Assembly (NCBI RefSeq): GCF_014219065.1
Contig: NZ_JACLGO010000010.1
Location: forward strand, 72,157 to 136,156
Direction: 5' to 3'
From: Halopseudomonas xiamenensis
GTDB taxonomy: Bacteria > Pseudomonadota > Gammaproteobacteria > Pseudomonadales > Pseudomonadaceae
Length of the DNA: 64,000 nucleotides
Positions 15,994 through 25,347 of the stretch are shown here, piece by piece. Position numbers and translations under genes: made by a program. The notes beneath the pieces are model-generated. The model was not told where the DNA came from. It worked only from the letters and a program-made list of their open reading frames with translations, and searched no databases. How positions within the stretch are numbered: position 1 is the first letter of the stretch; each line of letters opens with the position of its first letter.

Positions 15994-17665
15994 AAAGACA
16001 AAATCGAGCGCCATGCGGACTTCTCTTGCCTGTGCGGTAATGGCGGCAAGTATGGGAGCGCATGATCTAGCCAGCGCTGAAGGCGGGTTTTTCGAGGACT
16101 GGGAGGTCAGCGGTTATATTCGCGAACACCTCTCGTGGAACCTCGAGAATCCCTATCTCATGGATACACGGGACCCGAACGGGCTGGTAGGTGCCGAGCG
16201 ACGCGGCAACTATCGCTATGACCTGTCCATGGCCCGCACCATCCTCAAGGTCAACCTGTACAAGGACCTGGGCAATTCTCAGCTGTATATCTCCGGCCGC
16301 GCGGCCCGGGAGATCGAGACCAACTACCTCAAGGACCTGCAGCGGGCGATGGACCGCAACGCGGCATCGGACCTGTTCAGCAACCGCAACAAATCCGCCG
16401 TGGACCTGATGGACGATGTCTACAACAGCGAGGAGATCCGCGAGTTCTGGTGGCAGACCGATGTGCGACCCACTACCTCGCTGAAGCTGGGCAAGCAGCA
16501 GGTGGTCTGGGGCGAAACCGACTTCTTCCAGTCACTGGACGTGATTCACGGGTATGACAACCGTATTCGTTCCTTCCTGGAGCCGGAAAACGAGGACTCG
16601 CGCAAGCCGTTGTGGATGATCAATCTGGTGGAGCGGTTCGATAGCCTGGATGGCAGCCTGCAGGTGCTGTACATCCCCGGCCGGATCAACCGGGCGCGTG
16701 ACCGCGGCAACAGCTTCGACCTGGAAGGTGGGCGCTGGGCCAACAATCCGAACAAGGGCATCACCTTCGAATCCGCCACCTTCGGTGCCGATGTGCCGTA
16801 CAACTTCGACCACAAGAACGCGGATATGGACGATCCGTCCTACGGCCTGCGCTGGAAGGCCAGGGCCGGGGAATGGGAATACTCCCTGGGCTGGTTCCAT
16901 GGCCCCTCGGTGAACCCGGTGATCAACCCCAACCCGAACAACCCGCTGGGGGTGGGTGATGCGGCCAGTGGCCGGCGCTTCGAGGGCGCCTACAAAGGCG
17001 ATTACCGCTCTGACCCGAATTCCACAGTGGGCGAGTTGATCTTCCCGTTCGTGGATGTGTTCGGGGTGACGGCCAACCGCTATATCGAGTCGGTCGATGC
17101 GGTATTCTCGGCGGAAGTGTCCTATATCCCCGACTCGCCCTACAACGTTGGGGTACAGGCGGGCGAGGTCGGTGGTTGCGCCTTCTTCCCGGGTTTCTGC
17201 GGCATCATCGAAAAGGATGTGGTCAAAACCATGCTGCGCATGGACAAGCAGCTGAGCCTGCAGCGCTACCTCAAGACCAGCCGTCCGTCGTTCTTCTCGG
17301 TGCAGCTGTTCAACACCTGGATCACCAACTTCGACCGTGATGACGAAGTGGTCAACTCGGCCGGCTTCAGCGGTCGCGCCAAGGAGCATTCGACCATCGC
17401 CACGGCCATCCTGGCGACCAACTACGACAACGACCGGATCAACCCGGCGCTGGCGCTGGGTACCGACCTGAGCTATGGCGGCAGTTTCATCATCCCCAGT
17501 GTCGAGCTTGCCTATGGCGACCATTGGCGAGTGCGTGCCGAAGCGGACATCTTCTTCGATGACCAGCGGCAGAAGCGTGCCCTGCAGGGCTTCAATAACA
17601 CCAACCTGTTCGGTTACTTCCATGGCAACGACCAGTTGTCGCTGCGGATCACCTACCAGTTCTGA
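15980..17665 (+). CDS. DUF1302 outer-membrane protein
   Basis: This 561-residue protein has an export signal (about 1-35, ending near LASAEG) and a long beta-rich body ending in LSLRITYQF, with a C-terminal aromatic residue as in outer-membrane barrels. I chose ATG 15980, seven bases after GGGA; ATG 15974 in the same frame is possible. The gene overlaps the transporter end. DUF1302 proteins regularly pair with DUF1329 proteins, as here, and are thought to act in outer-membrane passage of hydrophobic molecules. The window also shows AKEHSTIATAILATNYDNDRINPAL, split by strands typical of the family. Confidence 0.8.
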   Translation: MSAYKKTKSSAMRTSLACAVMAASMGAHDLASAEGGFFEDWEVSGYIREHLSWNLENPYLMDTRDPNGLVGAERRGNYRYDLSMARTILKVNLYKDLGNSQLYISGRAAREIETNYLKDLQRAMDRNAASDLFSNRNKSAVDLMDDVYNSEEIREFWWQTDVRPTTSLKLGKQQVVWGETDFFQSLDVIHGYDNRIRSFLEPENEDSRKPLWMINLVERFDSLDGSLQVLYIPGRINRARDRGNSFDLEGGRWANNPNKGITFESATFGADVPYNFDHKNADMDDPSYGLRWKARAGEWEYSLGWFHGPSVNPVINPNPNNPLGVGDAASGRRFEGAYKGDYRSDPNSTVGELIFPFVDVFGVTANRYIESVDAVFSAEVSYIPDSPYNVGVQAGEVGGCAFFPGFCGIIEKDVVKTMLRMDKQLSLQRYLKTSRPSFFSVQLFNTWITNFDRDDEVVNSAGFSGRAKEHSTIATAILATNYDNDRINPALALGTDLSYGGSFIIPSVELAYGDHWRVRAEADIFFDDQRQKRALQGFNNTNLFGYFHGNDQLSLRITYQF

Positions 17666-17674
17666 TTGGGAGAC

Positions 17675-17682
17675 AACAATAA
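17675..17682 (+). promoter_or_regulatory. Crc/Hfq-type A-rich motif at the DUF1329 start
   Basis: AACAATAA overlaps the first base of the ATG at 17682 and lies just after GGGAGA. It is an exact AANAANAA match in the translation initiation region. Confidence 0.45.
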
Positions 17683-18938
17683 TGAAAAGCACCGTACATA
17701 GACTGACCGCAGCGCTGGCGCTGTCCTTCTCCATGGCTATGGTGGCACAGGCCGCGGAATTGGCGCCCGGTACCGTGATCAACAAGCAGAACCTCGATCA
17801 ACATCTGGGTGACAGCTTTGAAGGCCACAGCATCGACAGCCTGCTGACCGAGCGGATGAAACTGCTGATCCAGAATGAGGGCCTGAGCCTGCGGCTCAAG
17901 GCCTCCGAACCCGTCACCCTGGGCAGGGACTACATGGCGGCGACCCAGGCCAATGCCGGCAAGGCCGTATACGATCCCGATACCCGTCTGGTCGAGGGCT
18001 GGGTGGCGGGCATGCCCTTTCCCGATGTCAGCGAGGATGACCCGCATGCCGCGGCCAAGCTGATCTGGAACCACCACTACGCACAGCCGATCAAGAACAT
18101 GCAGGACTATCCGAACTTCGGCTACCTGTTCCTGAATGACAAGGTCGGCCTGGAGCGGCGTCAGCAGTGGGCATTCAAGCGCTACTTCATGAAGGGCCGG
18201 CTGGGTACCGACCAGGTGGTCGAGGGCGATGGCAGCATCCTGACCAAGACCCTGCTGTATGCGACCTATCCCAACGATATCCGCGGTCTGGGGCTGTTCA
18301 CTATCCGCTATGACTCGCCCAAGCTGGAGGACTCCTGGGCTTATGTGAAGTCGGTGCGGCGCACCCGGCGCCTGTCGGGCGGTACCTGGATGGACCCGAT
18401 CGGTGGTACCGACCAGCTCAACGATGACATCGAGATCTTCAACGCCCACCCGACCTGGTATCCGGAGTACAAGCTGCTGGGCAAACGCTGGATTCTGGCG
18501 GTCGCCAACTCCACCGGCGAGACCTGGAACCAGAAGGCCTCCGGCAACGCCGAGTTCCCGGTGGTGGATCTGGACAACTGGCCGCACTGGAACCCGAATG
18601 ATCACTGGGAGCCACGCCAGGTCTGGGTACTGGAGGCTACTACACCACCGGAGCACCCCTACAGCAAGAAGGTCATGTACATGGATGTCGAGTTCCCGCG
18701 CTTCTATCAGGCCGAAGCCTATGACCGCCAGGGGCAGTTCTGGAAGTGGATGAACTATCACCTCAAGACCATAGCGACCGAGGATGGTGATGTCGGCATG
18801 ATTTCCGCTGCGGGTTTCACCATCGATTACCAGCGGCGTCATGGCACGGTGTTCGTGCTCGGCGGGCCGCGACTGAACACACCCGGTGTCACCGGTGACG
18901 ACATTGCCCTGCGTGAACTGGAAAGAGCTGCACGCTAA
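17682..18938 (+). CDS. DUF1329 outer-membrane lipoprotein-sorting-like protein
   Basis: This 418-residue protein has a cleavable signal (hydrophobic stretch 10-22, cleavage after AQA near residue 26). The mature protein matches DUF1329 in length and in the sequence TWMDPIGGTDQLNDD and nearby tryptophan-rich strands. DUF1329 proteins share a LolB/outer-membrane-sorting-like fold and act with DUF1302 partners; the two genes here are 16 bp apart. A periplasmic or outer-membrane role in moving the hydrophobic substrate is inferred from the pairing. Confidence 0.8.
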   Translation: MKSTVHRLTAALALSFSMAMVAQAAELAPGTVINKQNLDQHLGDSFEGHSIDSLLTERMKLLIQNEGLSLRLKASEPVTLGRDYMAATQANAGKAVYDPDTRLVEGWVAGMPFPDVSEDDPHAAAKLIWNHHYAQPIKNMQDYPNFGYLFLNDKVGLERRQQWAFKRYFMKGRLGTDQVVEGDGSILTKTLLYATYPNDIRGLGLFTIRYDSPKLEDSWAYVKSVRRTRRLSGGTWMDPIGGTDQLNDDIEIFNAHPTWYPEYKLLGKRWILAVANSTGETWNQKASGNAEFPVVDLDNWPHWNPNDHWEPRQVWVLEATTPPEHPYSKKVMYMDVEFPRFYQAEAYDRQGQFWKWMNYHLKTIATEDGDVGMISAAGFTIDYQRRHGTVFVLGGPRLNTPGVTGDDIALRELERAAR

Positions 18939-18946
18939 GCTGATGG

Positions 18947-18970
18947 CCGGGGTGCCGTGCACCCCGGTTT
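18947..18970 (+). terminator. Hairpin after DUF1329, possible weak terminator or attenuator
   Basis: A 9-bp perfect stem CCGGGGTGC / GCACCCCGG with a 3-base loop is followed by only TTT. It may reduce read-through into the hydantoinase genes or protect the upstream transcript 3' end. Confidence 0.5.
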
Positions 18971-18990
18971 CCATAGCGCAACATAACGCC

Positions 18991-18998
18991 AATAAAAA
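18991..18998 (+). promoter_or_regulatory. Crc/Hfq-type A-rich motif before hyuA-like gene
   Basis: AATAAAAA fits AANAANAA and lies 15 bp before the ATG at 19014, directly upstream of the CTGGAGG ribosome binding site. Confidence 0.4.
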
Positions 18999-19013
18999 AG
19001 TGCTGGAGGCAAC

Positions 19014-21077
19014 ATGAGTTTTCGTTTGGGTGCAGACGTGGGCGGAACCTTTACCGACCTGCTTCTGATCAATGATGCAACCGGCGACAGTTACACCGCG
19101 AAGGTCCCTTCCACACCGCATGATCCCTCGATTGCGGTGCTCAACGGGATAGAGAAACTGTGCCGGAACTCCGGGGTGCAGCCCTCCGAGATCCGCTCGG
19201 TGATGCATGGCACCACGGTCGCCACCAATGCCATCCTGACTCGGCGTGGTGCCAGAGTGGGCCTGGTCACGACCAAGGGCTACAAGCAGGTATTGCATAT
19301 CGCCCGCTCCTTCGTGCCGGGCGGCCTGGGTGGCTGGGTTACCTTCAATAAGGGCGAGCTGCTGGCTCCCCTGGAATGGACGGTGGAAGCGGATGAGCGT
19401 CTCGATGCGCAGGGCAATGTGGTGCGCGAGCTGGACCGCGAGGCGATGATCCGGGAGCTGCACAAGCTCAGGGAGGCGGGTATCGAAGCCCTGACCATCA
19501 GCCTGGTCAATGCCTATGTCAGCGACGTGCATGAGCGGGCCGTGCTGGAACTGGCGCAGCAGGTGCTGCCGGGCGTGCCGGTGTCGCTGTCTTCCGAGGT
19601 GGTACCGGAGATGCAGGAATACGAGCGCACCGAAACCACCGTGGTCAACAGTTACGTACGGCCGGAAGTGGCCACCTATATGGAGCATCTGCAGAACGAG
19701 CTGGTGCAGCGCCTGCGCCCGGATGTGCAACTGTCCATCCTGCGCTCCGACGGTGGCCTGGCGACCAGCCAGTCGGCCGCCGCGACCCCGGTCAACATGC
19801 TGCTGTCCGGGCCGGCCGGTGGCGTCGCTGGGGCCATCTGGTTCTGTTCACGGGCCGGGTTCAGCAAGGTACTGACCTTCGACGTGGGCGGCACCTCGAC
19901 CGATGTGGCGCTGATCGATAACAACCAGGCGCGCATTCGCCGGGAAACCCGGGTCGGGGATGTCGCCGTGCGGGCACCGTCGGTAGACGTGCGCACCGTT
20001 GGCGCTGGTGGTGGGTCGATCGCCACGGTGCCCGAGTTGACCAGGGCGCTGCGGGTCGGGCCGGAAAGCGCCGGCGCTGTGCCGGGACCGGCGGCCTATG
20101 ACCGTGGCGGCGAGCAGGCCACGGTGACCGATGCCAACGTGGTGCTGGGCTATCTGCCGGTAGAACAGAAGCTCGGCGGTGATTTCCAGGTGCGCAAGGA
20201 CCTGGCCGTCGCTGCGGTACAGCGGATTGCCGATGCCATGGGGGTATCCCTGTACGATGCCGCCGAGGGTATCGTGCGCATCGCCACCGAACACATGTAC
20301 GGCGCACTGCGCCTGATCAGTGTCGAGCAGGGCTACGATCCTAGGGACTTTGCCCTGTGCGGCTTTGGCGGTGCCGGTCCGCTGCATGCCAACGCCATGG
20401 GTATCCTGATGAACTCCTGGCCGGTCATAGTGCCGCCATCGCCCGGTGTGCTGTGTGCCTATGGCGATGCCACCACGCGGGTCAAGGATGAGGCATCCCG
20501 CTCGCTGGTCAAGCGCATCAGTGATCTGGATACCGAGGAGGTCCTGCAACAGTTCCAGCAACTGGGTGATACCGTGCGTGACTCGCTGGCTTCGCAGGGT
20601 ATTCCCGCAGAACTGCAACAGCTGACCTGCCAGGCGGACGTGCGTTACCAGGGCCAGGCCCTGCTGCTGACGCTGGATGTGGATCTGCAGGCGGTGCGCG
20701 AGCAGGGCCTGGCAGCCATCGTCAGCGCCTTCGATGCCGAGCATGAGCAACTGTTCACCTTTGCCTTGAGTGAGGCGCACGAGCTGGTCAACCTGCGCGC
20801 CATTGCGCGTTCCCCGCGTCCGGAAATCACCGAGCGCATATTCGAAACCAGCGGCGTCAGCCTGCAGGATGCGGTGACTGGCACCTCGACCATCTACTTC
20901 TCCGGCAAGGACTACCAGGCCACCCTGTACCAGCGCCAGCGCCTGACCCCGGGGCTGGTGGTGCCCGGCCCGGCCATCGTCATGGAGATGGACTCGACCA
21001 CAGTGCTGTTCCCCGGTTACGAAGCCGCTGTCGATCACGTCGGCAACCTATTGATTCGCCCCCAGGGCCAGGAGTAA
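19014..21077 (+). CDS. Hydantoinase/oxoprolinase family subunit A
   Basis: This 687-residue protein opens with the actin-like ATPase signature GADVGGTFTDLLL and has a second phosphate-binding motif FDVGGTSTDVALI at about 288. The length fits HyuA. HyuA with HyuB forms ATP-dependent hydrolases that open cyclic amides or imides such as N-methylhydantoin or 5-oxoproline; related carboxylases (acetone, acetophenone) share the fold. The partner HyuB is 5 bp downstream and an isochorismatase-type amidase comes next. The same order of steps is known for creatinine-type breakdown (N-methylhydantoinase, then N-carbamoylsarcosine amidase). Here the neighbours suggest a different cyclic amide or imide. 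Confidence 0.85.
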   Translation: MSFRLGADVGGTFTDLLLINDATGDSYTAKVPSTPHDPSIAVLNGIEKLCRNSGVQPSEIRSVMHGTTVATNAILTRRGARVGLVTTKGYKQVLHIARSFVPGGLGGWVTFNKGELLAPLEWTVEADERLDAQGNVVRELDREAMIRELHKLREAGIEALTISLVNAYVSDVHERAVLELAQQVLPGVPVSLSSEVVPEMQEYERTETTVVNSYVRPEVATYMEHLQNELVQRLRPDVQLSILRSDGGLATSQSAAATPVNMLLSGPAGGVAGAIWFCSRAGFSKVLTFDVGGTSTDVALIDNNQARIRRETRVGDVAVRAPSVDVRTVGAGGGSIATVPELTRALRVGPESAGAVPGPAAYDRGGEQATVTDANVVLGYLPVEQKLGGDFQVRKDLAVAAVQRIADAMGVSLYDAAEGIVRIATEHMYGALRLISVEQGYDPRDFALCGFGGAGPLHANAMGILMNSWPVIVPPSPGVLCAYGDATTRVKDEASRSLVKRISDLDTEEVLQQFQQLGDTVRDSLASQGIPAELQQLTCQADVRYQGQALLLTLDVDLQAVREQGLAAIVSAFDAEHEQLFTFALSEAHELVNLRAIARSPRPEITERIFETSGVSLQDAVTGTSTIYFSGKDYQATLYQRQRLTPGLVVPGPAIVMEMDSTTVLFPGYEAAVDHVGNLLIRPQGQE

Positions 21078-21082
21078 CGACA

Positions 21083-22936
21083 ATGGTTGCGAAAATAAAG
21101 CAGACAAACAACACCCCGTTCCAACGTATCGAGGTGGACAATATCACCGTCGATATCGTCGAAAACGCCCTGGCCAACGCCCGTACCGAGATGGACGCGG
21201 TGCTGTTCCGTACCGCCATGAGTCCGGGTATCCGCGAGCAGGGCGATGCCTTCCCGATGATCGCCACCTCCGAAGGCAAGATGATCGTCGGCCAGTTCGG
21301 CTCCTTCATCACCGGCTTCCTCGACAGCTATGCCGGCGAGATCGAAGAGGGCGATATCTTCCTGACCAACGATCCCTATCTGTGCAATGGCGCGGTGAGC
21401 CACCTGCCTGACTGGCTGGTACTGATGCCGATCTTCAAGGATGGCCGGATCATCAACTACGCCGCCATGTTCGGACATATGTCGGATGTCGGCGGGAAGG
21501 TGCCCGGCAGCCTGCCGACCAACGCCAGCACCATCTGGGAGGAAGGTATCCGCATTCCGCCGGTCAAGCTGTACCGCCGCGGAGAAATGAACGCGGACAT
21601 GCTCGATGTCATCCTGCACAACGTGCGCATGCCGCGCTGGAACCGCTCCGACCTGAATGCCATCGTGGCGGCCTGCCGCACCGCGGGCAGGCGCTGCGTC
21701 GAGCTGGCCGAGCGCTTTGGCGACGATGCCTTCTACAGTGCGCAGCAGGAAATGCTCGATCGCACCCACCGCGCCATGCGCGAGGTCATCACCCGGGTGG
21801 TGCCCGAGCAGCGTCAGGAGTTCGAGGACTACATCTGTGACGATGGTGCCGGCTTGGGACCCTACACCCTGCGTTGCGCGCTGTGGCGGGAGGGCGACAA
21901 GGCCATCTTCGACTTCGAGGGCACCGACCCCCAGGCGCCGTCTTCGGTCAACTTCTACGTCAACGAGGAAATGTTCAAGATCTTCTTCGGCGCCTTGACC
22001 ATCAGCCTCTACGATCCGGCGATCCTGCTCAACGATGGTTTCTATGACCTGGTGGAGGTGCGCATTCCTCAGGGCTCCATCCTCAAGCCGAACTTCCCGG
22101 CGGCGCTGTCGTGTCGTACCCACCTGCTGGGGCGCATCTTCGACATGATGGGCGGGCTGCTCGGCCAGGGCACACCGGAGGCGATGAATGCCGCCGGCTT
22201 CTCCGACTCACCGCACTTCATGTATTCGGGTTACGACCAGAAGGGCGAATGGTTCCAGCTGTTCCAGATCGGTTTTGGCGGTATCCCCGGCCGGCCGGTG
22301 GGTGATGGGCCGGACGGCCACTCGTTGTGGCCGGGCTTTACCAACGTGCCCAACGAGTTCGTCGAGGCTTACTTCCCGTTGCGTATCGACACCTACGAGA
22401 CCCTGGCCGATTCCGGCGGTGCCGGGTTGCACCGCGGTGGCAATGGCCTGCGCGTGGCCTACCGACTGCTGGTGGACGGCGAAATCTCCATTCACGACGA
22501 CCGCTGGCTGACCTACCCCTGGGGCGTGAATGGCGGGGCGCCCGGCGCGCGCAGCCGCAAGGAGCTGCTGCGGGCCGATGGCAGCCGGCAGATCCTGCCG
22601 GCCAAGTGCGACAACATCCAGGTCAAGGCCGGCGACCTGCTGCTGTTCGACACCTGGGGTGGCGGCGGCTGGGGGGACCCGCTGGCGCGTGATCCGGCTC
22701 TGGTGCTGCGTGATGTGCGCAAGGGTCTGGTCACTGTCGAGGGTGCACGGCGCTATGGCGTGGTGATGGGTGATGACGCCATTGACCAGCAGGCCACCGC
22801 CGCACTGCGCGAGCAACTGGCGGCAGAGCGCGGCGAAACCCAGCTGTTCGATCGTGGTGGCACACTGGAGCAGCTCAAGGCGCGCTGTCTCGCGGAAACC
22901 GGCCTGCCGGCTCCGGCTACCCCGTCCTGGAACTGA
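21083..22936 (+). CDS. Hydantoinase/oxoprolinase family subunit B
   Basis: This 617-residue protein has the HyuB start (ALANARTEMDAVLFRTAMSP) and the conserved segments FLTNDPYLCNGAVSHLPD and GDLLLFDTWGGGGWGDP near the C-terminus. It forms the catalytic complex with the upstream ATPase subunit; the 5-bp spacing indicates coordinated synthesis. The length is normal for stand-alone HyuB. The substrate is not determined, but it should be a ring amide or imide opened at the expense of ATP. The downstream amidase would act on the open-chain product. Confidence 0.85.
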   Translation: MVAKIKQTNNTPFQRIEVDNITVDIVENALANARTEMDAVLFRTAMSPGIREQGDAFPMIATSEGKMIVGQFGSFITGFLDSYAGEIEEGDIFLTNDPYLCNGAVSHLPDWLVLMPIFKDGRIINYAAMFGHMSDVGGKVPGSLPTNASTIWEEGIRIPPVKLYRRGEMNADMLDVILHNVRMPRWNRSDLNAIVAACRTAGRRCVELAERFGDDAFYSAQQEMLDRTHRAMREVITRVVPEQRQEFEDYICDDGAGLGPYTLRCALWREGDKAIFDFEGTDPQAPSSVNFYVNEEMFKIFFGALTISLYDPAILLNDGFYDLVEVRIPQGSILKPNFPAALSCRTHLLGRIFDMMGGLLGQGTPEAMNAAGFSDSPHFMYSGYDQKGEWFQLFQIGFGGIPGRPVGDGPDGHSLWPGFTNVPNEFVEAYFPLRIDTYETLADSGGAGLHRGGNGLRVAYRLLVDGEISIHDDRWLTYPWGVNGGAPGARSRKELLRADGSRQILPAKCDNIQVKAGDLLLFDTWGGGGWGDPLARDPALVLRDVRKGLVTVEGARRYGVVMGDDAIDQQATAALREQLAAERGETQLFDRGGTLEQLKARCLAETGLPAPATPSWN

Positions 22937-22943
22937 GGTGACT

Positions 22944-23534
22944 ATGGCTCTGGATTCACGTGTCCTGACCCCGGCCCAGCGCTATGCGCTGGTGCTGGTT
23001 GACCTGACGGTAGGCTTTACCGACCCGCAACGCAGTCCGCTGGCCAGTTCCGCGGATGCAGTGGTGGCGGCCAATGCCCAGCTGCTGGCGGCGTTCCGCC
23101 GCCGCGGCTGGCCGGTGTTCTTCACTACCGTGGCGTATGACGATCCGGCCCAGGCCCGGGTGTTCCGGGAAAAGCTGCCGGTGCTGAACGTGCTGGCGGC
23201 GGACTCGCCGCTGGTGGCCATCGATCCACGACTGCAGCCCGCTGCGGACGAACCGGTGCTGGTGAAGTTCTGGGCCAGCGCCTTCTTCGGTACCCCGTTG
23301 GCGGAGCTGATCCGCCAGTCGGGGGCCGATGGCGTGATGGTCACCGGGCTGACCACCAGCGGCTGCGTGCGGGCGACCGCGGTGGATGCGCTGCAGCACG
23401 ACTTCCGGGTGCTGATCCCGGAGCAGGCGGTGGGGGATCGTGACGCGCAGGCGCATGCCGCCAACCTCAGGGACCTGGACCTCAAGTATGCGGACGTGCG
23501 CTCGCTGGAGGAATGTCTTGCGCTGGTTGGCTAG
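22944..23534 (+). CDS. Isochorismatase-family amidohydrolase
   Basis: This 196-residue protein contains the full catalytic triad of the cysteine-hydrolase family: Asp in LVLVDLTVGF (about 20), Lys in VLVKFWASAF (about 110) and Cys in TTSGCVRATAVDALQ (about 143). The TSGCVRAT loop is shared by N-carbamoylsarcosine amidohydrolase and maleamate amidohydrolase (NicF). ATG 22944 is 7 bp after the HyuB stop. It is expected to hydrolyse the amide or carbamoyl group exposed by HyuAB and release ammonia. Whether the substrate is an N-carbamoyl amino acid or a maleamate-like acid is undecided; the LeuCD-type hydro-lyase downstream favours the latter. Confidence 0.8.
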   Translation: MALDSRVLTPAQRYALVLVDLTVGFTDPQRSPLASSADAVVAANAQLLAAFRRRGWPVFFTTVAYDDPAQARVFREKLPVLNVLAADSPLVAIDPRLQPAADEPVLVKFWASAFFGTPLAELIRQSGADGVMVTGLTTSGCVRATAVDALQHDFRVLIPEQAVGDRDAQAHAANLRDLDLKYADVRSLEECLALVG

Positions 23535-23889
23535 CCCCTTGCTGCTGTGCCTGAGTGCCTGCGGCACTCACAGCGGTGGTGGCGCGCCTGCGGAGCTGCC
23601 CAGGCAGTCATCACTGTGCGAGCAGTACGTGGCGGCCTGGGTGGGGCACTTCCAGGCCAATGTCGCCCGTCTCGATGGCGCCGCAGCCGAGCTGAGGGGA
23701 ACCGAGCTGGAGCAGGCCAGGCAGGCGCTGGGGGTGGCTGGTGTGGATGAGCGCAGTTGTAGCCGCCCGTTCTGCATCATCCAGCCGCAGGCGGGGGGAA
23801 GGCTGACCAGTTACTGCGGCTACCGGGTGGCCAGCGGCACGTCCGACGAACTCTATCGCTGGGTTCCCTGGGTGCCCCAATCCCGTTGA
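23518..23889 (+). CDS. Small lipoprotein of unknown function
   Basis: This predicted 123-residue protein uses TTG 23518 as start, preceded by CTGGAGGA, and overlaps the amidase end by 17 bp. The N-terminus is a lipoprotein signal, LLLCLSAC, with the lipidated Cys near residue 15. The mature part has four further cysteines (LCEQY, RSCSRPFC, SYCGY), which could form two disulfides in the periplasm. I do not recognise a family. Its place inside the catabolic operon suggests an envelope helper for the transport proteins, but nothing in the sequence proves it. Confidence 0.55.
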   Translation: MRWLASPLLLCLSACGTHSGGGAPAELPRQSSLCEQYVAAWVGHFQANVARLDGAAAELRGTELEQARQALGVAGVDERSCSRPFCIIQPQAGGRLTSYCGYRVASGTSDELYRWVPWVPQSR

Positions 23890-23928
23890 GGTTGGGCGCG
23901 CTCCTGATAATTGATTCTCGAGGTAGGT

Positions 23929-25344
23929 ATGGGAGCAAAAACGCTCTATGACAAGCTCTGGGATCGGCACCGGGTGGCCGAGATGCCGGACGGTTCGACG
24001 CTGCTGTATATCGATCGCCATCTGCTGCACGAGGTCACCTCGCCCCAGGCATTCTCCAACCTGCGCCAGGCTGCGCGCCAGCCCTGGCGCCGCGATACCA
24101 GCCTGGCAACGCCGGATCACAACGTGCCGACGCTGTCCCGCGAGCAGGGCATCGGCGGTGTGGCTGACCCGATCGCCCGGCAGCAGATCGCGACCCTGGA
24201 AGACAACAGCCGTGATTTCGAGATCCCGTTGTTTTCCCTGGACGATGCGCGCCAGGGCATAGTGCATATCGTCGGGCCCGAGCAGGGTTTTACCCTGCCG
24301 GGGCTGACCCTGGTCTGCGGTGATTCCCACACCGCTACCCACGGCGCCTTTGCGGCGCTGGCCCATGGTATCGGCAGCAGCGAGGTGGAGCATGTACTGG
24401 CGACCCAGACCCTGCGCAGCCGCAAGCTGAAGAATTTCCGTATCCAGGTCAATGGCAGGCTGGCGCCGGGCATCACCGCCAAGGATCTGGCCCTGTACAT
24501 CATCGGCCACATCGGCACGGCTGGCGGCAGCGGTCATGCGCTGGAGTTCACTGGCACGGCGATAACCGCGCTGAGCATGGAAGGTCGCATGACCCTGTGC
24601 AACATGAGCATCGAGGCGGGGGCGCGGGTCGGACTGATAGCCTACGACGAGGTCACCGAGCGCTACGTTCGCGGTCGGCCCATGGCGCCGGTGGGCGAGG
24701 CCTGGGAGCAGGCGGTGGCATACTGGCGCAACACCCTGCATTCCGATGCGGATGCCGATTTCGACAAGCATATCGAGTTCGATGCCCGGGACGTGCAGCC
24801 ACAGGTGACCTGGGGTACCTCACCCGAGATGGTGGTCGCCATTGATAGCCGTGTGCCCGACGACGGGCAGGCCCGCGATGCCATCCAGCGCATGGACTGG
24901 CAACGCGCACGCAGCTACATGGGAGTCGAGCCGGGGCAGCCACTGGCCGGACTGCCGGTGGATCGCGTGTTCATCGGCTCCTGTACCAACGCGCGCATCG
25001 AGGACCTGCGCGCCGCCGTGGCGATCCTGCGCGACCGCCGGGTGCACAGTCGGGTTCGTCAGGCGCTGGTGGTGCCCGGCTCCGGACTGGTGCGCCTGCA
25101 GGCCGAGCGCGAGGGGCTGGATCGCATCTTCAAGGCGGCCGGATTCGAGTGGCGTGCGCCGGGTTGCTCCATGTGCCTGGGCATGAATGCCGACCGGCTC
25201 AACCCCGGGGAACGCTGCGCGGCCACCTCCAATCGCAACTTCGAAGGGCGCCAGGGCAAGGGCGGTCGTACTCATCTCATGTCCCCGGCGATGGCGGCTG
25301 CTGCCGCGGTGGCGGGTGAGCTGGTCGATTTCAGGAGCCTGTGA
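23929..25344 (+). CDS. LeuC-type hydro-lyase large subunit
   Basis: This 471-residue aconitase-superfamily protein has the family core: [38 protein letters not shown], and the three 4Fe-4S ligands in [12 protein letters not shown] and [14 protein letters not shown] 23929 follows GAGGTAG. The sequence is close to isopropylmalate dehydratase (LeuC). However, it lies inside a catabolic operon without leuB or leuA, beside CoA-transferase and HMG-CoA-lyase-like genes. Relatives hydrate citraconate or dimethylmaleate to the matching malate. I infer such a hydration step, while a second copy for leucine synthesis cannot be excluded. It partners with the gene 3 bp downstream. Confidence 0.8.
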   Translation: MGAKTLYDKLWDRHRVAEMPDGSTLLYIDRHLLHEVTSPQAFSNLRQAARQPWRRDTSLATPDHNVPTLSREQGIGGVADPIARQQIATLEDNSRDFEIPLFSLDDARQGIVHIVGPEQGFTLPGLTLVCGDSHTATHGAFAALAHGIGSSEVEHVLATQTLRSRKLKNFRIQVNGRLAPGITAKDLALYIIGHIGTAGGSGHALEFTGTAITALSMEGRMTLCNMSIEAGARVGLIAYDEVTERYVRGRPMAPVGEAWEQAVAYWRNTLHSDADADFDKHIEFDARDVQPQVTWGTSPEMVVAIDSRVPDDGQARDAIQRMDWQRARSYMGVEPGQPLAGLPVDRVFIGSCTNARIEDLRAAVAILRDRRVHSRVRQALVVPGSGLVRLQAEREGLDRIFKAAGFEWRAPGCSMCLGMNADRLNPGERCAATSNRNFEGRQGKGGRTHLMSPAMAAAAAVAGELVDFRSL

Positions 25345-25347
25345 CAC

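Noticed and set aside
17649-19730. 693-codon minus-strand ORF across DUF1329 and hyuA
   Set aside because: Long antisense frames are common in high-GC genomes. It opposes two well-supported genes and shows no domain.
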